Source: JAVJSU01 sp040219275
GTDB taxonomy: Bacteria > Chloroflexota > Anaerolineae > Aggregatilineales > Phototrophicaceae
NCBI GenBank assembly: GCA_040219275.1
Contig: JAVJSU010000033.1
Span: 1 to 6,338 of the forward strand
Reading direction: 5' to 3'
Length of the DNA stretch: 6,338 bases
This document shows, piece by piece, positions 5,868 through 6,338 of this stretch (position 1 is the first letter of the stretch; each line of letters opens with the position of its first letter). The notes below the pieces were generated by a model. That model was given only the letters and a program-made list of their open reading frames with translations. It did not search any database and was not told where the DNA came from. Made by a program: the position numbers and the translations under genes.

Positions 5868-6005
5868 ATGGTAGGCAAAATCGCTTATGAACTGGGCTTG
5901 CCCACCCGCAGAGTCTACTGGGTGCGCGACAAGTTGCCTCACCGCTTCGACGCGACCACCAACGAACACCTCATCTATTGCGCGATGGCACAAGGGTTTC
6001 TATAG
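5868..6005 (+). pseudogene. 3' fragment of a third response-regulator copy (HTH end only)
   Basis: From 5874 the sequence encodes GKIAYELGLPTRRVYWVRDK and on to a TAG at 6003-6005, nearly the same as residues 164-206 of the regulator at 4191-4811. The receiver, the linker and the first HTH helix are missing. The frame has a TGA at 5865-5867 just before an ATG, leaving at most 45 residues. Compared with the full copy, protein changes include F to Y, I to V and an R to P (K-L-P-H-R-F) inside the recognition-helix region, the last likely harmful. No ribosome site is evident. It is best read as a dead fragment left by a deletion or an unequal exchange between paralogues. It marks this locus as having held at least three regulator genes. 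Confidence 0.85.
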
Positions 6006-6006
6006 T
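5978..6006 (+). promoter_or_regulatory. Possible promoter inside the regulator fragment
   Basis: TTGCGC (5978-5983) and TATAGT (6001-6006) are 17 bp apart, about 50 bases before the ATG at 6055. The -10 is good and the -35 weak. The full-length paralogue has TTGCGC and TATAAG at the same spacing across its own stop codon, so the signal could be inherited or chance. Confidence 0.3.
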
Positions 6007-6054
6007 TGAATTATGATGTAGTGATTTGTGGTCAACTAAACGTGAGGACTAACG

Positions 6055-6337
6055 ATGAAACGACTTACTTATCTGATAATCATAGTAACACTCTGTACTG
6101 TACTAATTTATGGTCAAGAAGCGGTCACATTGCAGACACAGGTCACTGGTACTCTCATCGTTACAGAAGGTAACACACCAAACAGAAATCTAGTTTCTAC
6201 TAGCAACCGTACACTGAACAAATGAGCGAGTTGAACAAAAGGAAGTCTCTGGTAAGGTTGAATTTCTCACAAAACAGCCTGGAGGAGACCCCCAATGTTC
6301 AGCTCTAGAAATTATGGTAAATGGCGCAGTCGTTTAA
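6055..6337 (+). pseudogene. Small secreted protein gene with an internal frameshift
   Basis: GAGG lies 7 bases before the ATG at 6055. The first frame encodes a signal peptide (MKRLTYLIIIVTLCTVLIYG, then QE) and a Thr/Val-rich beta-like segment, stopping at TGA 6223-6225 after 56 residues. The +1 frame, open from 6218, continues with good coding character (E-R-V-E-Q-K-E-V-S-G-K-V-E-F-L-T, later P-Q-C-S-A-L-E-I-M-V-N-G) to a TAA at 6335-6337. Removing one A from the AAA at 6220-6222 joins them into a protein of about 93 aa. No family is recognised. A true pseudogene, a sequencing indel in the A run, and a recoding event are all possible; the first two are more likely. Confidence 0.55.
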
Positions 6338-6338
6338 T

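Noticed and set aside
6003..6038. 7-bp inverted repeat TAGTTGA/TCAACTA
   Set aside because: The arms are short, the loop is 22 bases, one arm includes a stop codon, and there is no T-run; it is compatible with chance.
1..6338. tRNA, rRNA, CRISPR array or IS element with terminal inverted repeats
   Set aside because: No cloverleaf, rRNA-like sequence, regularly spaced direct repeats, or transposase with flanking inverted ends was found by eye.

Overview
This window comes from a bacterial genome. The evidence is Shine-Dalgarno sites, sigma70-like promoters, a large serine recombinase and NarL/FixJ-type regulators. The mix of a secreted beta-propeller/PKD protein, tandem atypical response regulators and a DUF3592-like membrane protein would fit Chloroflexota or another lineage rich in WD40 proteins, but that is a weak inference because no phylogenetic marker is present. 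It reads as an accessory, partly decaying region: intact genes are mixed with headless, tailless and frame-broken ones. By eye the base composition changes from block to block: the WD40 gene is AT-rich, the regulators are GC-richer and the recombinase lies between.

Left block (1-2010, minus strand): a large serine recombinase preceded by an unlisted 48-aa ORF. That ORF has a strong Shine-Dalgarno site, and its stop overlaps an in-frame GTG of the recombinase, so the two look like one translation unit. Positions 2010-2282 form a divergent control region with degenerate repeats 42 bp apart, short dyads and a rightward promoter. That promoter leads into a 54-aa ORF (2283-2447) that looks like the front of a truncated protein. 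A perfect 13-bp inverted repeat follows.

Centre (2518-4811, plus strand): a promoter and a secreted protein with seven WD40-like repeats plus a C-terminal PKD-like domain. Next come two tandem NarL/FixJ-type regulator genes. The first has only the linker and DNA-binding domain. The second is full length, but the position expected to be the phosphorylated Asp appears to be Asn.

Right block (4812-6338): a broken secreted-protein start, a convergent DUF3592-like membrane protein on the minus strand with its own promoter, then a 3' fragment of a third regulator copy (105 of 114 bases identical to the full-length gene). Last is a second broken secreted-protein gene at the window edge. Twice, a regulator 3' end is followed within 50-80 bases by a short secreted-protein start, and both of those reading frames break next to a short T or A run. 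The simplest view is an old, repeatedly rearranged array of regulator/secreted-protein genes beside a site-specific recombinase. Nothing here proves a single working new system.
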